DNA of 64,000 nucleotides, taken from the NCBI GenBank assembly GCA_963738025.1, contig CAVTWA010000024.1:1-64000 (forward strand), written 5' to 3'. The notes below the pieces were generated by a model. The model made no database searches and was not told the origin of the DNA. It saw only the letters and a list, made by a program, of their open reading frames with translations. This document shows positions 15,930-24,998 of this stretch, piece by piece (position 1 is the stretch's first letter; the number at the start of each line of letters is the position of its first letter). Source of the DNA: 20CM-2-55-15 sp963738025 (lineage in GTDB: Bacteria; Acidobacteriota; Terriglobia; 20CM-2-55-15). The translations under genes and the position numbers were made by a program.

Positions 15930-16577
15930 CTAGAAGCAGATTAGTTCGGCCGGGGAACTCCAGTCGGAGAACCCCAGTTTGCCGAAGGCACGGACCTGGA
16001 AGGTGTATGTCCCTCCCGGGGTGAGATCGCTGAAACGCGGAGTCGGTCTCGTACTGGCCAGCATGATGTTTATCCACTCGACCGGGCTGGCATCCGCCGG
16101 AACCCTCCCGTAGCGAAGGTCGTAATAAAGCGCCTTCGCGACAGGACGGATAACGACGAGCAGCTGGCCCGAGGTGCCCCGTTTCACTGCTGCGATCGAT
16201 GGCGTCGAAACCGGTTGAGGTGGAGTCCGTTGGCCCATCATGGACACAGCGAACCCGCTCGACAGAAACGCCGCCATGTCGTTGTTACACGCCACCTCGA
16301 CATAGTGTCCGAGCTGACGGAACATGACGATCACCTCTGCGCGCCGCCGATTGCGCTCGGCGAAAATGCTTCTGCCTCCATCGAGAGCGGCAGCGGCGGC
16401 GCCCGTGAATGCGTCGATACCCGCCTTGAAAGCGGACATCTCGACAGGCGGATTGGGATATTCCGGATTGTTGAACATGCCATCGTGTACAGCATTCAGA
16501 CGCTGTATCAGATCACCGTCCGACGTCCGGGCAACTCCCAGCAACGGTTTAATCAGGTCCAGTTTTGGTCTTCCCAT
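15930..16577 (-). CDS. fibronectin type III domain protein
   Basis: 215 residues. The N-terminal half is helical (LNAVHDGMFNN, AFKAGIDAFTGAAAAALDGG) and the C-terminal part (about 125-215) is a single fibronectin type III domain with YDLRYGR and the closing GGTYTFQVRAFGKLGFSDWSSP motif. There is no signal peptide. The ATG at 16577 has an AAGGAGGG ribosome binding site 8 bases away. Similar small FN3 proteins occur in many bacteria without known role. It appears monocistronic, with a strong terminator after it. Confidence 0.75.
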   Translation of the reverse strand: MGRPKLDLIKPLLGVARTSDGDLIQRLNAVHDGMFNNPEYPNPPVEMSAFKAGIDAFTGAAAAALDGGRSIFAERNRRRAEVIVMFRQLGHYVEVACNNDMAAFLSSGFAVSMMGQRTPPQPVSTPSIAAVKRGTSGQLLVVIRPVAKALYYDLRYGRVPADASPVEWINIMLASTRPTPRFSDLTPGGTYTFQVRAFGKLGFSDWSSPAELICF

Positions 16578-16786
16578 AAGGTAGCCCTCCTTGTATTGAC
16601 GATATTTGGCCGGCCGAATGGCGGCCATACTATGTAAATCAATTTTCAAAAAAAACTAGATCGTGGACAACGCTCTTTGACGCAGCGCTGCGGGCGCTTC
16701 CGCCCACAAAACCAACACGTTACCGACAGGAAAATTTTTTTCGCCGAGGCCCCTTTTTTGTAAGAAAAATGGCGCGCCGAGAAAAT

Positions 16787-17767
16787 TTACGGCACAGTCC
16801 TGCGGATCTTTGCGGATCTCCAGTTGATGAAAGTGGCAGGAGACTTTGTATCCAACAACCTGCAGTTGACGAAGGTGCGGCGGGAAGCCTGCACCACGTC
16901 ATTGCCGTTGACAGAAGTCGCGGGAGACGCCGGAGGCACGAACCTCAGGTCGACGGAAGTGACAACAAAAACCATAACCACGGCTTTTCTGTTGACGGAG
17001 GTGGCCCGGCCATCCTGAGCCAAAGCTCTGGAGTTGACGAAAGTGGCTGGAAAAACCAGAGGCAAGAACTTCGAGTTGACGGAGGTCGAAGGGAATGCCA
17101 CAACCAGGACCTTGAAGTTGACGAAAGTCGGCGCGAAAGCGGCCGGCAAAAATGTCGAGTTGATGAAGGTTTCGGGAGGAGCCACAGGCAAGGACGTCGA
17201 GTTGACGAAGGTGACGGGAGAAGCCACAGGCAAGGACGTCACGTTGACGAAGGTGGCGGGAGAAGCCGCAGGCAAGGACGTCGAGTTGACGAAGGTGGCG
17301 GGAGAAGCCGCAGGCAAGAACGTCGAGTTGACGAAGGTGACGGGAGAAGCCGCGGGCAAGGACGTCGAGTTGATAAAGGTGGCGGGAGAAGCGGCGGGCA
17401 AGGGCGTTGAGTTGACGAAGGTGACAGGAGAAGCTACAGGCAAGAATGCCGAGTTGATGGACGTGTTACGAAAAGCCAGAGCCAAGAATGTCGAGCTGAC
17501 GAAGGTGGCGGGCGAGTCATACGCCACGGCTTTGCTGTTGAGGAAGGTGCCACGGAAGCAGGCGCGACGACCCGTGCCGTTGACGAATGTGATGGGAGGA
17601 GACACAGCCAACACTTTCGAATTGATGAAAGTGGCTCCCACCGCCGGAACCAGGAACTTGAAGTTGGTGATGGTGGCTGCAGCAACCTTGACAAATGTTG
17701 TCCGATTTTGTGCCTCCTGTGCTTCTTGTGTTCCGTTCCTTAACGCGGTCATAGACCGCGCCTGCAA
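16787..17767 (-). CDS. possible 14-residue-repeat protein from the 42-bp array
   Basis: The minus-strand frame is the only one that stays open through all 21 repeat units, giving up to 326 residues of a repeating TFVNSTxLPAASPA pattern. Differences between units are mostly conservative in this frame (V/I, A/V, S/T), as expected under protein selection. No signal peptide, no good ribosome binding site and no known domain are visible; the N-terminus (from 17767 or 17752) reads through a short dispersed repeat. The plus frames are interrupted once or more. Coding status is uncertain; the array may be non-coding. Confidence 0.35.
   Translation of the reverse strand: MQARSMTALRNGTQEAQEAQNRTTFVKVAAATITNFKFLVPAVGATFINSKVLAVSPPITFVNGTGRRACFRGTFLNSKAVAYDSPATFVSSTFLALAFRNTSINSAFLPVASPVTFVNSTPLPAASPATFINSTSLPAASPVTFVNSTFLPAASPATFVNSTSLPAASPATFVNVTSLPVASPVTFVNSTSLPVAPPETFINSTFLPAAFAPTFVNFKVLVVAFPSTSVNSKFLPLVFPATFVNSRALAQDGRATSVNRKAVVMVFVVTSVDLRFVPPASPATSVNGNDVVQASRRTFVNCRLLDTKSPATFINWRSAKIRRTVP
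16823..17704. repeat. 21 tandem 42-bp units
   Basis: Units begin GTTGACGAAGGTGGC or close variants at 16823 and every 42 bases thereafter to 17704, with no indel in the whole 882 bp. The central units (about 17159-17452) are almost identical; the outer ones diverge strongly but keep the length and the opening GTTGA. The gradient fits repeated unequal exchange in the middle with older copies at the edges. Adjacent units are contiguous, so this is not a CRISPR array. Confidence 0.95.
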
Positions 17768-17785
17768 TGGGGTATACTCCCGCGC

Positions 17786-19231
17786 ATGTCACCTACACGA
17801 CGTGATGTCCTGAAGACGGCGGCACTCGGTTCGTTGGCAATCGCTGCCGGTGTCGACGACGTTTTCGGTCAGGCGGGGCCTGCGAAGCCGAACATCGTCT
17901 ACATGATGGCGGACGATATGGGATACGCCGACGTCAGCTGTTATGGCCGGCCGGATCTGAAAACCCCCAACATCGACCGGATCGCCGCGAAAGGCGTTCG
18001 GTTTCTGCAGGGGTATGCCAACTCCGCAGTCTGCACCGCGACGCGGACCGCCCTCATCACCGGCCGCTATCAATACCGCCTGCGGCTTGGTCTCGAGGAG
18101 CCGCTCGGCGCCGGAAATACAGTGGTGGGGCTGCCGCCGGAGCATCCGACGCTGCCGTCGCAGCTGAAGAAAGCCGGCTATTCGACGACTCTCATCGGCA
18201 AGTGGCATCTCGGCGAACTGCCGAAGTTCGGTCCGCTCAAAAGCGGCTACGACCACTTCTATGGATTTCACAGTGGTGGCATCGACTACTATCGGCACGA
18301 AGGCACCGATCACAAACCCGATTTCTGGGACGACGACACACCCATCGAGCATATGGGCTACGCCACTGAACTGTTCGGTAATCGCGCCGTCGACGTCCTC
18401 AATGGGTATGCGAAAGCGCGCCAGCCCTTCTTCCTCAGTCTGCATTTCAATGCGCCGCACTGGCCGTGGGAAGCGCCCGGCGATCAGGCAGAATCCGAAC
18501 GCCTGAAAACGCGCGCTCTGGCGGCGTACGATGGGGGCACGCAGAAGACGTATCAACGCATGATCGAGGCCATGGATACGCAGATCGGCCGTGTGTTGAA
18601 GGTCCTGGACGATAACCGCGTGGCGAACAATACCATCGTCATATTCACGAGTGACAACGGCGGCGAGCGATTTGCCGATACCTGGCCGTTTACGGGCCGA
18701 AAGACAGAGTTGCTCGAAGGCGGCTTGCGGATCCCGTCGATCATCTCGTGGCCGGCCCGTCTGCCGCAGGGTAAAACCAGCGATCAGGTGTCGATTTCGA
18801 TGGACTGGATGCCAACCCTGCTTGCCGCGGCAGGCAGCTCGCCGGATCCGGATTATCCGATGGACGGCATTAACCTGCTGCCGATGCTCACCGGCGCGGC
18901 TCCGATCCGGCCTCGCACGCTGTTCTGGCGGTACAAAGCCAACGCCCAGCGCGCGATTCGGGACGGTGACATGAAGTTTCTGAAGATTCTGAACAACACG
19001 TTTCTCTTTAACGTCGTCGATGATCCGATGGAACGCGCCAACCTGAAGGACCGGCAGAAGGACGTCTATGACCGGCTCGTCGAGAGATGGCTGGAATGGA
19101 ACCAGACGATGCTGCCCGAAGTAAATGAGAGCGGGACCGGCGGAATCACCGGAGCCAATCAGGCGGACCACATCGGCACGCCCCCGGCGTCGCGGACCGC
19201 GGATAATCCCGAGCCGCTGCCGACCAAATAG
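17786..19231 (+). CDS. type I sulfatase, Tat-exported
   Basis: 481 residues. An N-terminal Tat-like signal (TRRDVLKTAALGSLAIAAG) leads into an alkaline-phosphatase-fold sulfatase. The metal-binding pair Asp43-Asp44 (MADDMGY) and the signature C83-T-A-T-R with following TGR are present, so Cys83 can be converted to formylglycine. The second metal site is in FTSDNGG. It should hydrolyse sulfate esters, such as sulfated polysaccharides or aryl sulfates, in the periplasm. No carbohydrate-degradation genes or maturase are adjacent. A perfect hairpin follows three bases after the stop. Confidence 0.9.
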   Translation: MSPTRRDVLKTAALGSLAIAAGVDDVFGQAGPAKPNIVYMMADDMGYADVSCYGRPDLKTPNIDRIAAKGVRFLQGYANSAVCTATRTALITGRYQYRLRLGLEEPLGAGNTVVGLPPEHPTLPSQLKKAGYSTTLIGKWHLGELPKFGPLKSGYDHFYGFHSGGIDYYRHEGTDHKPDFWDDDTPIEHMGYATELFGNRAVDVLNGYAKARQPFFLSLHFNAPHWPWEAPGDQAESERLKTRALAAYDGGTQKTYQRMIEAMDTQIGRVLKVLDDNRVANNTIVIFTSDNGGERFADTWPFTGRKTELLEGGLRIPSIISWPARLPQGKTSDQVSISMDWMPTLLAAAGSSPDPDYPMDGINLLPMLTGAAPIRPRTLFWRYKANAQRAIRDGDMKFLKILNNTFLFNVVDDPMERANLKDRQKDVYDRLVERWLEWNQTMLPEVNESGTGGITGANQADHIGTPPASRTADNPEPLPTK

Positions 19232-19233
19232 GG

Positions 19234-19307
19234 GAGGAACACAAGAAGCACAAAAGGCACAAGAAGGAGACTCCCTTCTTGTGCCTTTTGTGCTTCTTGT
19301 GTTCCTC
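19234..19307. terminator. perfect 34-bp hairpin (GCACAA family) between sulfatase and YdeI-like gene
   Basis: GAGGAACACAAGAAGCACAA and onward pairs without mismatch for 34 bases with its complement across a 6-base loop. It sits between two convergent genes and should terminate both. Related text built from GGCACAA and AAGCACAA recurs at 35502-35582 and 43240-43343, and as half-sites near 17710, 20010 and 27780, so it is also a dispersed repeat. Confidence 0.8.
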
Positions 19308-19323
19308 TTCCCCGCGCACGAGG

Positions 19324-19995
19324 TCAGTCGTCGATTTTCAGCGTACGCTCGATCAATATTTTGAGGCGATTCGTGCGGGATTCGGGTGTGCGGTAATGGA
19401 AGATCGCGAGGAGATTGTGCCGTCGCTGGTTTTCGGTCAATTGCCGCCATGCCTGTTCGGCGCCGCGATGGCGGGCAAACTCCAGCCGGATCATAGGGGG
19501 GAGGTCGTGTTCCGCTTCCATCGCCTCCATGACGTTTTCGGCGATGCGCTCGGCGCGCCTGCGGCGGGTGTCCGCGGACTTCGCATCGGCAATCTGGTCC
19601 ACCAGCCATTTGCGGACCGAATAACTCAACCGGTCAAACCATTTCCGTAACGCGCGATCCTCATTCAAGGCCTTTTCGAGTTCCACCGGAAGCTGGATGA
19701 TGCGCGGCGAAAGATCCGGCGTCAGGGTAAATACGGCGGTGCTGCCGGGGGCGATGCCTGCGGCTTTCTGCATCTTTTTATTGACGAGCATGAAGTGGCG
19801 GCCCGATCGGGTTGGGAGTATAGCGGCGCGAAAGGGAATTCCTTTTATTTCGGCATTTACCCGCAAGGTGCCGCGCGTCTTCCAGATTTTTTCGACGCTG
19901 AAGGGAATGTAGATGATGACCCAGTTGAGGCCGTTGCCGGGGAGTCGTTCGAGCGTCGCGCGAAAGGTTTTCGAGGCGGGGGGATCTGATGCCAT
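19324..19995 (-). CDS. YdeI/DUF1905-family protein
   Basis: 223 residues starting at MASDPPASKTFRATLE (19995), where family homology begins. The N-terminal DUF1905 domain (residues about 10-95) includes RGTLRVNAEIKG and FRAAILPTRSGRHFMLVNKKMQ. The C-terminal part carries the bacteriocin-protection YdeI/OmpD-associated helix pair (LSYSVRKWLVDQIADAKSADTRRRRAERI). These proteins are cytosolic and their biochemical role is unknown. It converges with the sulfatase gene. Confidence 0.8.
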   Translation of the reverse strand: MASDPPASKTFRATLERLPGNGLNWVIIYIPFSVEKIWKTRGTLRVNAEIKGIPFRAAILPTRSGRHFMLVNKKMQKAAGIAPGSTAVFTLTPDLSPRIIQLPVELEKALNEDRALRKWFDRLSYSVRKWLVDQIADAKSADTRRRRAERIAENVMEAMEAEHDLPPMIRLEFARHRGAEQAWRQLTENQRRHNLLAIFHYRTPESRTNRLKILIERTLKIDD

Positions 19996-20062
19996 TTGGG
20001 CGGTAATTGAAACACAAAGGCACCAGGGCATAAAGGCACTAAATTGTGTAATGATCACAGCA

Positions 20063-20434
20063 ATGGATCGAACGTTCTTACTGGTTGGATCGGTTCTCGG
20101 CTTTCTTGCCGTGGCCTTCGGCGCCTTCGGCGCACATGCGCTCCGGGCACGGCTTTCGCCGGACATGCTCGCGGTTTTTGAAACCGGTGTACGGTATCAG
20201 ATGTATCACGCGTTCGCAGTGCTGATCGTTGCCGCCGCGATCGGCCATATGGGACCCGCCCGCCTTCTTGTAATAGCGGGTTGGTCGTTTTTCGCCGGCG
20301 TTGTTTTGTTTTCCGGCAGTCTTTATGTGCTGGCGCTTACCGGCGTCGGAATACTCGGAGCTGTCACGCCGTTTGGCGGCCTTCTGTTCCTGATCGGCTG
20401 GGCCTGTCTGGCATTGTTCGCGCTGGCACGATAG
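20063..20434 (+). CDS. DUF423 integral membrane protein
   Basis: 123 residues with four hydrophobic helices and the family hallmark near the N-terminus, GAFGAHALRARLSPDML, followed by FETGVRYQMYHAFAVL. DUF423 (YgdD-like) proteins are small inner-membrane proteins of unknown function. An in-frame ATG at 20051 is possible, but the family start fits 20063. The next gene follows after 9 bases on the same strand. Confidence 0.85.
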   Translation: MDRTFLLVGSVLGFLAVAFGAFGAHALRARLSPDMLAVFETGVRYQMYHAFAVLIVAAAIGHMGPARLLVIAGWSFFAGVVLFSGSLYVLALTGVGILGAVTPFGGLLFLIGWACLALFALAR

Positions 20435-20443
20435 ATCACCACG

Positions 20444-21475
20444 TTGAGTGTTTTTCCAAAGTTCTTCCTGTCTTTACTGCTGATTTTTGACTTGGGCTAT
20501 TACGTTCAAGCGATCCGCGGCGAATACCAGATCCTTGCGCACAGGAAGTCCGTCGATAAGCTGGTCGCAAATCCAAAGACTCCGCCAAAGCTTCGCCAGC
20601 AGCTGGAGCTCGTTCAACAGCTGCGCGCTTTCGCGAAAACGGAACTCCAATTACCGGTCGACGGCAGTTATGCAAAGTACGTCGATGTGCACCGGAAATA
20701 TGTGGTGTGGACCGTTCAGGCGGCGCCGCAATTTTCGCTCGAGCCCAAGGTCTGGCGATATCCGTTTGTCGGAGCGCTCGCCTATCGTGGATATTTTTCT
20801 GAGAAGAAGGCTCGCGATTACGGCGCAGGTATAGCGAAAGAAGGATTTGACGTGTATGTAGACGGCGTTGAGGCGTACTCGACGCTGGGCTGGTTCAAAG
20901 ACCCGCTGATGAGCACGTTCATCGACGACAGCGAGCCGGAACTGGCCGAACTGCTGTTTCACGAACTCGCCCACAAGCGTGTGTTCGCGGCCGGGGATAC
21001 GGATTTCAACGAGGCTTATGCCACGACCGTCGGCCAGGAAGGCGCACACCGATGGTTGCGGGCGAAGGGCGATCGCGACTTGCTGGACAAATATGATATT
21101 TCTATCCAGCGCGATCGGCAGTTCGTGCGTCTCGTGATGGGCACACGTGAACGGCTGCAGAAGCTTTACGGCGATGCACGGATATCAGGCGCGAAGCCCG
21201 GCGACCTGGCGCGCGACAAAAAGCGCGTGTTCGACGATCTGCTCCGGGAATACGAGGAACTGAAAGCAACGTGGGGCGGCTATTCCGGCTACGATAACTG
21301 GTTTGCCCACGACTTGAACAACGCAAAGCTGAATACGGTCGCTAATTATTACGATTACGTCCCCGGTTTTCAGCGGCTGCTCGAAGAGAACGGCGGGGAC
21401 ATGGAGAAGTTCCATCGAGCCGCCGGACAGCTTGCGAAGGAACCGAGAGATGAACGCCATCGAAAGCTGCGGTAG
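20444..21475 (+). CDS. putative zinc aminopeptidase (COG4324 type)
   Basis: 343 residues starting with TTG at 20444. A hydrophobic N-terminus (FFLSLLLIFDLGYYVQAI) is followed by a region typical of predicted aminopeptidases (RYPFVGALAYRGYFSEKKA) and the zinc motif HELAH (His173, Glu174, His177). The acidic FNEAYATTVGQEGA segment 15 residues later is a likely third ligand region. The protein is probably membrane-anchored facing the periplasm. Substrate unknown. It is cotranscribed with the DUF423 gene by spacing. Confidence 0.8.
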   Translation: MSVFPKFFLSLLLIFDLGYYVQAIRGEYQILAHRKSVDKLVANPKTPPKLRQQLELVQQLRAFAKTELQLPVDGSYAKYVDVHRKYVVWTVQAAPQFSLEPKVWRYPFVGALAYRGYFSEKKARDYGAGIAKEGFDVYVDGVEAYSTLGWFKDPLMSTFIDDSEPELAELLFHELAHKRVFAAGDTDFNEAYATTVGQEGAHRWLRAKGDRDLLDKYDISIQRDRQFVRLVMGTRERLQKLYGDARISGAKPGDLARDKKRVFDDLLREYEELKATWGGYSGYDNWFAHDLNNAKLNTVANYYDYVPGFQRLLEENGGDMEKFHRAAGQLAKEPRDERHRKLR

Positions 21476-21641
21476 GTGTGGACATTGCAGGCGCGGTCTG
21501 TGACGCTACGTGTCCAAGACAGAATGGCCAGAGAGCTGCATTGAATGTAGTGAATGCGAATGCAATGTAAACCTGGTTTGGCGGCAACACTGGTGGGCCA
21601 GTCCCCGCCTAACTTAGGCGGGGACTAAGAGACACTCACAC

Positions 21642-22805
21642 TCAAACTCCGATGTAGCGGAGGGCGAGGCTGGTGATGTCGTCCGACTGGGGAAGGCCGG
21701 TCGAGAAGATGCGGACTTCGTCGATGATGTTGTTCACGATGCCATCGACGGTGAGGGTCGCGCTTCGTTCAAGGAGGCTCTGGAGACGAGTCTCGGAAAA
21801 CTCAACCTGGCTTACATTGGTTGCTTCGATGACCCCGTCGGTGTACAGGACGATGCATTCACCCGGCCGCAGCCGGAGATGGCCGGTTTCAAATGTGGCG
21901 TTTTCGAGCGCTCCGACGATCATGCTCGCCGGTTCTGCGAGGACGTTCAACTCACCCGACTGCATCAGCCGATAGGCGGGATTATGGCCACCGATGCAGT
22001 ACTCCACTTCTCCCGTATTCGGGTGCAGGATTCCGTAGAATATCGTCACGAACATCGCCGAATCGCTCTGGCGAACCAGCACATCGTTGACGTATTTCAG
22101 GCATTCGCCCGGCGAGATATTCTGCAGCGCCGTCGCTTTCAATAGCGTGCGGCAGACAGCCATCAGGATCGCTGCCGGAACGCCTTTGCCGGAGACGTCG
22201 CCGATCACGAATCCGAGGCGGTCCTTATCGATCAGGAAAAAATCGTAGAAGTCGCCGCCGACCTCGCGTGCCGGCGTCATGTGGGCGTGAATGGCAAATT
22301 CGGAACGCGATGGAAATGCCGGGAAGTCCCGCGGCAAAATCGATTGCTGGATGCGTGCGGCGACGCTGAGTTCGTGCTGGATTGCGGTGAGTTCCTCGCG
22401 CGCGCGGAGGCCTGCCTTGATGCCTTCCAGTTCCTGGATTGTCTTATTGAGAGTGACTTCGAAGTCCTGAAAATCGATCGGCTTCACCAGAAAGTCGTAG
22501 GCACCGCGGTTCATTGCGGTTCGGATATTCTGCATGTCGCCATAGGCGGATACGATGACGGCCTTCAAGATCCGGTTGATGTCGGTCAGCCGCGACAACA
22601 GCGTCAGGCCGTCCATGACCGGCATATTGATATCGCTCATGACGATATCGAGGGCGGGGTCCTCCTTCAGTTTGATCAACGCCTCTTCGCCGTTCTGGGC
22701 AAAGACAAACTCGAACTCGCCCTCGCGGATTCGTTTGCGGAATCGCTGTTTTATCAGAAGCTCGAGATCGGGTTCGTCATCGACAACCAGAACTTTGAAC
22801 GTCAT
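21642..22805 (-). CDS. response regulator with PP2C-type (RsbU/SpoIIE) phosphatase output
   Basis: 387 residues. An N-terminal receiver with acidic pair Asp9-Asp10 and phosphoacceptor Asp58 (MSDINMP) is joined by a coiled linker to a SpoIIE/RsbU phosphatase domain (residues about 170-385) with GGDFYDFF, VIGDVSGKGVPAA and the closing SDDITSLALRY metal sites. Such proteins dephosphorylate anti-anti-sigma factors, coupling two-component input to a partner-switch. The ATG at 22805 is chosen for the GAGGTG ribosome binding site. The cognate kinase gene lies 12 bases upstream in the same operon. Confidence 0.9.
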   Translation of the reverse strand: MTFKVLVVDDEPDLELLIKQRFRKRIREGEFEFVFAQNGEEALIKLKEDPALDIVMSDINMPVMDGLTLLSRLTDINRILKAVIVSAYGDMQNIRTAMNRGAYDFLVKPIDFQDFEVTLNKTIQELEGIKAGLRAREELTAIQHELSVAARIQQSILPRDFPAFPSRSEFAIHAHMTPAREVGGDFYDFFLIDKDRLGFVIGDVSGKGVPAAILMAVCRTLLKATALQNISPGECLKYVNDVLVRQSDSAMFVTIFYGILHPNTGEVEYCIGGHNPAYRLMQSGELNVLAEPASMIVGALENATFETGHLRLRPGECIVLYTDGVIEATNVSQVEFSETRLQSLLERSATLTVDGIVNNIIDEVRIFSTGLPQSDDITSLALRYIGV

Positions 22806-22817
22806 AGACACCGCACC

Positions 22818-24497
22818 TCAGGAGTTCCCGGAATTTTTCGGAATGATAATAGTAAACTCGGCATATTCGCCAGGCTCGGAATCGACGCGTATCTGTCCTT
22901 TATGTTCCTGTACGACGATGTCATAACTCATGGATAATCCCAGACCCGTTCCGGATCCCGTCGGCTTCGTTGTGAAAAACGGCTCGAAAACTCTTTTTCG
23001 TACGGCGTCCGGGATGCCGTCGCCGTTGTCGCGGATCCGAATCTCGATGTAATCGCCGCGATTTCTGGTACTGGCGGCCACCGTTGGAGAAAAGCCGTCG
23101 CCCAGGCGCCGCTTTTTTTCGTATGCCGCGTAACACGCATTGTTCGCAATGTTCAAGAATACGCGACTGAGATCATGCGCGACAACCTTTACCGGCTCGA
23201 TGGAAGGATCGAGGTTCTCCTGAATCGTCACGTTGAAATTGGAGTCCTGGGCGCGCATGCCATGATAGGCAAGCTTGACGTATTCGGTGAGGAGCGAATT
23301 CAGGTTGGTAATCTGCCGTTCACCGGCCTGTCCGCGGGAGTGCATGAGCATGTTGCGGACAATGCCGTCGGCACGCTTCCCGTGTTCCTGAATCTTCGAA
23401 ACGTTGGTCTGAAGATCTCGAAGGATCTCCTGCAGGTATTCCCACTCTTTGGGCGGCAGTTTTTCGCATTGCTGCTCGAGCGATTCTCGAATTTCATCGA
23501 CCAGGCTGACGCAGACCTCGGCAAAATTAGTAACGAAGTTCAACGGGTTCTTGATCTCGTGAGCAATGCCGGCGGTGAGGGCTCCTAATGAAGCAAGCTT
23601 CTGCTGAACCAGCAACTGATCCTGCGTTCTGCGCAATTGATCCAGGGCCTTTTCCAGCTCCTCGCTCTTGTTTCTTTCCTTCTCGTGGGCAAGCGTGAGC
23701 TGCCCCCGGGCTTGCAACAGGCGGCCGGCCATATCGTTGAATGCGCGCGCCAGATCGGCAAGTTCGTCGCTGCCTTTGAGCTCGATCTGGTGATCCAGAT
23801 TGCCGCTCCCGATCGATGCTGCGCCGGCTTTCAGGCGAAGCAGGCCGCGGGTTAACTGTCCGGAGACCAGGAGCGCCACGCCCACCGCAACAACCGCAGA
23901 AACGACGAAAATCAATATCGCGATGCGATCGGTCAGTCGGGCCACCTGGTAGAAGTTGGAGCTGGCGGCATCGACACGACTGTTTTCGGCAGCCTGCAGC
24001 TCCGGCAGACGCTTCTGTAATATGTCCTGGCTGAGAGGCTCGGCGGTCACCGCCAGTTCGGTAATGGCTTTGGTCTGGTTGACGCCGAAGTTGGTGTATA
24101 CGGTGCGCCAGGAATTTTCGAGAGTCTTGTAAGCTGCGGCGAATTCGTCGATGTTGCCGGCGGTTTCCCGTTCCGCAAGGCTGCGGAGATCTTCGACCTG
24201 CTGCTCGAGCTTTTGTAACTGCGTATCGAACTGAGCGATTTCCGCGGGACCCGCCGCCGTTGCCGCTGCGCCTGCGGCGTTATCGCCGGTGACCTGGTTG
24301 AGAAGCGTCAGCTGTTTTTGTATGTCATTGAGGTTTTGATTGAGCCCGGAGATCAGGGCCTGCCGCGATACAGCGCGCCGCAGTACTTCTACGGTGGCTT
24401 CGCGCCGCTGATTGCCCCAGAAGTAAATCACCAGGTTCACGGCAAACAGCAGCAGAATCACGAAGAAGGATAACGATAGCCGGCGTCGAATCGTCAT
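22818..24497 (-). CDS. sensor histidine kinase with periplasmic helical sensor and HAMP
   Basis: 559 residues. Membrane segment 1 is at about 8-28, a long helical periplasmic region at 30-185 resembles a four-helix-bundle sensor, membrane segment 2 is at about 190-213, then HAMP, a coiled coil (KERNKSEELEKALDQLRR) and the kinase core. The phosphoacceptor is His313 (GIAHEIKNPLNF); the ATP-binding lid has DNGDGIP and GSGTGLGLS. It phosphorylates the downstream RsbU-type regulator in all likelihood. Upstream genes encode a binding protein and a porin, so it may sense a small ligand imported to the periplasm. Confidence 0.92.
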   Translation of the reverse strand: MTIRRRLSLSFFVILLLFAVNLVIYFWGNQRREATVEVLRRAVSRQALISGLNQNLNDIQKQLTLLNQVTGDNAAGAAATAAGPAEIAQFDTQLQKLEQQVEDLRSLAERETAGNIDEFAAAYKTLENSWRTVYTNFGVNQTKAITELAVTAEPLSQDILQKRLPELQAAENSRVDAASSNFYQVARLTDRIAILIFVVSAVVAVGVALLVSGQLTRGLLRLKAGAASIGSGNLDHQIELKGSDELADLARAFNDMAGRLLQARGQLTLAHEKERNKSEELEKALDQLRRTQDQLLVQQKLASLGALTAGIAHEIKNPLNFVTNFAEVCVSLVDEIRESLEQQCEKLPPKEWEYLQEILRDLQTNVSKIQEHGKRADGIVRNMLMHSRGQAGERQITNLNSLLTEYVKLAYHGMRAQDSNFNVTIQENLDPSIEPVKVVAHDLSRVFLNIANNACYAAYEKKRRLGDGFSPTVAASTRNRGDYIEIRIRDNGDGIPDAVRKRVFEPFFTTKPTGSGTGLGLSMSYDIVVQEHKGQIRVDSEPGEYAEFTIIIPKNSGNS

Positions 24498-24511
24498 ATG
24501 CTTATGCGGCG

Positions 24512-24988
24512 TTAATTCAACGGATACCCCTTGTCGCCTGGAAGCAATCCGCCGACCCGGACCACTTTCAAGTCTTTCGGTACCTGCGAGGCGTCGATAA
24601 AAGCCACAGAGCCGGGGATGCTGTTCACCAGCGACACGGCCATCTCATTCGAGTAAACGGCCTTTGGCGCGGAGGCGTTTTCGGCGCGGAACACTTTGCC
24701 GATCCAATACTGCCGAAACTGCGCTTCCGACATCTGCAGCACATTCTTGAGAAGCACCTCGCGCTCGTGAGCCATCGGGGCGCGAATGAGCAACGTTACT
24801 CTCAGGTTGGAAGACCAGTACTGGCGGTCGCCCAGAACGATCTTGCGAAGATCGTTGAACGAGATATCTTCAAGGTGAACGTCCCGGCCGACAACCACCG
24901 CGATATCGGAAGCCGCTGCCGTGGTTTGCGCCGGCGGTGCGAGAACGAGCATGGGGAGGAGCCACATCAGGATTTTTAATCTCTTCAT
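24512..24988 (-). CDS. periplasmic phosphate-binding-like protein
   Basis: 158 residues with a signal peptide (residues 1-26) and a fold resembling one lobe of PstS-type substrate-binding proteins: ISFNDLRKIVLGDRQYWSS, then VYSNEMAVSLVNSIPGSVAFID, a pattern also seen in phosphate ABC binding proteins. It is far shorter than PstS and no ABC transporter is adjacent. A GGGAG ribosome binding site precedes the ATG at 24988. Sitting between a porin and a histidine kinase, it may present ligand to the sensor. Confidence 0.75.
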   Translation of the reverse strand: MKRLKILMWLLPMLVLAPPAQTTAAASDIAVVVGRDVHLEDISFNDLRKIVLGDRQYWSSNLRVTLLIRAPMAHEREVLLKNVLQMSEAQFRQYWIGKVFRAENASAPKAVYSNEMAVSLVNSIPGSVAFIDASQVPKDLKVVRVGGLLPGDKGYPLN

Positions 24989-24998
24989 TGCGTCTCCC

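Noticed and set aside
16823..17704. CRISPR array
   Set aside because: Units are contiguous with no unique spacers, repeats diverge gradually and no cas genes are present.
17789..19609. 606-codon open frame antisense to the sulfatase
   Set aside because: The plus strand has a complete Tat signal, catalytic signature and conserved domain. The antisense frame is a by-product of GC-rich codon use and shows no domain.
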